Of a stretch of 6,996 nucleotides of DNA, positions 5,718 through 6,996 are shown piece after piece. The stretch is from Sphingomonadaceae bacterium (GTDB lineage: Bacteria > Pseudomonadota > Alphaproteobacteria > Sphingomonadales > Sphingomonadaceae): positions 1 to 6,996 of the forward strand of contig JACFNY010000105.1 in the NCBI GenBank assembly GCA_019454625.1, written 5' to 3'. How positions within the stretch are numbered: position 1 is the stretch's first letter; each line of letters starts with the position of its first letter. The notes below the pieces were generated by a model. It saw nothing but the letters and a program-made list of their open reading frames with translations. It was not told the DNA's origin and did no database searches. Both the position numbers and the translations under genes were made by a program.

Positions 5718-6996
5718 ATGTTCAATATCCACAAGGTTGAAACGCAGTGGGGCGGCAAGACGCTGACCCTGGAAACGGGCCGCATTGCCCGTCAGGCCGA
5801 TGGCGCGGTGCTCGCGACGCTCGGCGAAACCGTGGTGCTCTGCGCCGTGACGGCTGCGAAGTCGGTGAAGGAAGGCCAGGACTTCTTCCCGCTGACCGTG
5901 CACTACCAGGAAAAATTCTCGGCCGCGGGCCGCATCCCCGGCGGCTTCTTCAAGCGCGAAGGCCGCCCCACCGAGCATGAGACGCTGACCAGCCGCCTCA
6001 TCGACCGCCCGATCCGCCCGCTGTTCCCGGAAGGCTTCTACAACGAGGTCAACGTGATCGCGCAGGTGCTGAGCTACGACGGCGAGAACGAGCCGGACGT
6101 GCTGGCGCTCGTCGCCGCCTCGGCCGCGCTGACGCTGTCGGGCGTGCCCTTCATGGGCCCGATCGCAGGCGGCCGCGTCGGCTATGTCGACGGCGAATAC
6201 GTGCTGAACCCCAGCCGCAACATCGAGGGGTCCAAGCTCGACCTCGTCGCCGCCGGCACGTCGGACGCCGTGCTGATGGTGGAATCGGAAGCGCACGAGC
6301 TTCCCGAGGAAGTCATGCTCGGCGCCGTGATGTTCGTTCACGAGAACGGCAAGAAGGTCATCGACGCGATCATCCGCCTTGCCGAGAAGGCCGCCAAGGA
6401 CCCGTGGGAGCTGAAGCTCGACGACGGCGCCGACGCCAAGAAGGCCGCACTCAAGAAGCTCGTCGGCAAGGACATCGAGGCCGCCTACAAGCTGACCGTG
6501 AAGCAGGAGCGCGTCACCGCGCTCGACGCCGCGCGCGAGAAGGCCAAGGCTTCGTTCGCCGACGCCGAGCCCGCCGAGAAGCTGAAGCTCGGCAAGCTCG
6601 TGAAGAAGCTGGAAGCCGACATCGTTCGCGGTGCGATCCTGAAGGACGGCCGCCGCATCGACGGCCGCGGCAAGGAAGACATCCGGCCGATCCTCGCCGA
6701 GGTGCAGGTGCTGCCGCGCACGCACGGCTCCGCGCTGTTCACGCGCGGCGAGACTCAGGCGATCGTCACGACGACGCTCGGCACCGCCGACGACGAGCAG
6801 ATGATCGACGCGATCTACGGCATCAGCCACGAGCATTTCCTGCTGCACTACAACTTCCCGCCCTATTCAGTGGGCGAGGTCGGCCGCTTCGGCGCGCCGG
6901 GCCGCCGCGAGGTGGGTCACGGCAAGCTGGCGTGGCGCGCGCTGCGCCCGGTGCTGCCGACCAAGGAAGAGTTCCCGTACACGATGCGCGTGATCT
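5718..6996 (+). CDS. pnp: Polyribonucleotide nucleotidyltransferase (PNPase), 5' part
   Basis: A trimeric 3'-to-5' phosphorolytic exoribonuclease of mRNA decay, often part of a degradosome. The frame begins at ATG 5718 and runs off the right edge after 426 complete codons of an expected 700 or so. The first RNase PH domain covers roughly residues 1-145, with the RNA-gripping FFKREGRP at 77-84 and [15 protein letters not shown] at 93-107. The alpha-helical PNPase domain covers about 240-320 (Lys/Ala/Glu-rich). The second RNase PH domain begins near 325 ([17 protein letters not shown]) and contains [12 protein letters not shown] at 336-347. The catalytic end of this domain and the KH and S1 domains lie beyond the window. 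Position after rpsO is the conserved one. The leader carries two hairpins that may serve autoregulation. Confidence 0.98.
   Translation, partial: MFNIHKVETQWGGKTLTLETGRIARQADGAVLATLGETVVLCAVTAAKSVKEGQDFFPLTVHYQEKFSAAGRIPGGFFKREGRPTEHETLTSRLIDRPIRPLFPEGFYNEVNVIAQVLSYDGENEPDVLALVAASAALTLSGVPFMGPIAGGRVGYVDGEYVLNPSRNIEGSKLDLVAAGTSDAVLMVESEAHELPEEVMLGAVMFVHENGKKVIDAIIRLAEKAAKDPWELKLDDGADAKKAALKKLVGKDIEAAYKLTVKQERVTALDAAREKAKASFADAEPAEKLKLGKLVKKLEADIVRGAILKDGRRIDGRGKEDIRPILAEVQVLPRTHGSALFTRGETQAIVTTTLGTADDEQMIDAIYGISHEHFLLHYNFPPYSVGEVGRFGAPGRREVGHGKLAWRALRPVLPTKEEFPYTMRVI

Noticed and set aside
5514..6848. A 444-codon open frame on the minus strand
   Set aside because: It lies opposite pnp and the rpsO-pnp gap, is His/Arg/Ala-rich with no recognisable domain, and results from strong third-position GC bias in pnp. 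PNPase on the + strand explains the sequence.
1..6996. CRISPR array, insertion sequence, tRNA gene, phage or defence genes
   Set aside because: No regularly spaced repeats, inverted terminal repeats, transposase or integrase motifs, or tRNA-like cloverleaf were seen. All long stretches are accounted for by housekeeping genes.

Overview
The window is a high-GC (roughly two thirds G+C by eye) stretch of bacterial chromosome carrying the conserved translation and RNA-metabolism cluster around infB, with every gene on the + strand. The order is ylxR-like (3' end), infB, rbfA, tdk, a small secreted DUF6491-type protein, truB, rpsO, pnp (5' part). Several features point to an alphaproteobacterium, most likely Sphingomonadales: an L7Ae-like tail on the YlxR protein, the short N-terminal IF-2-associated block in InfB, a TruB that begins HGWIILDKP, and a DUF6491-like protein. 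The taxonomic call is inference from remembered family resemblance, not from a search.

Layout. Positions 2-337 are the last 111 residues of the YlxR/DUF448 protein. infB (347-2875) follows after 9 bases and encodes a complete IF2 with all five G motifs. A strong hairpin sits on the infB stop codon. rbfA (2896-3282) shares one base with tdk (3282-3869) in a TGATG junction. A 61-base gap with a possible general-stress (EcfG-type) promoter leads to a 136-residue exported protein (3931-4341). truB uses a GTG start at 4374 and ends at 5255. rpsO (5273-5542) has a strong Shine-Dalgarno sequence. The 175-base rpsO-pnp gap holds a terminator-like hairpin and then two hairpins with the same AUAGG pentaloop, ending just before the pnp ribosome binding site. 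pnp (5718 onward) runs off the right edge after 426 codons.

How it works together. IF2 starts translation, RbfA and S15 assemble the 30S subunit, TruB makes the T-loop pseudouridine in tRNAs, and PNPase degrades and processes RNA. These genes are commonly clustered and co-transcribed. Thymidine kinase (nucleotide salvage) and the exported DUF6491-type protein do not share that theme and look like insertions into the operon between rbfA and truB.

I see no mobile element, CRISPR array, tRNA, rRNA or defence system, and nothing I would call a new biological system. The most unusual signals are RNA-level: the paired AUAGG-loop hairpins of the pnp leader, the stop-codon hairpin of infB, and the guest genes inside the operon.
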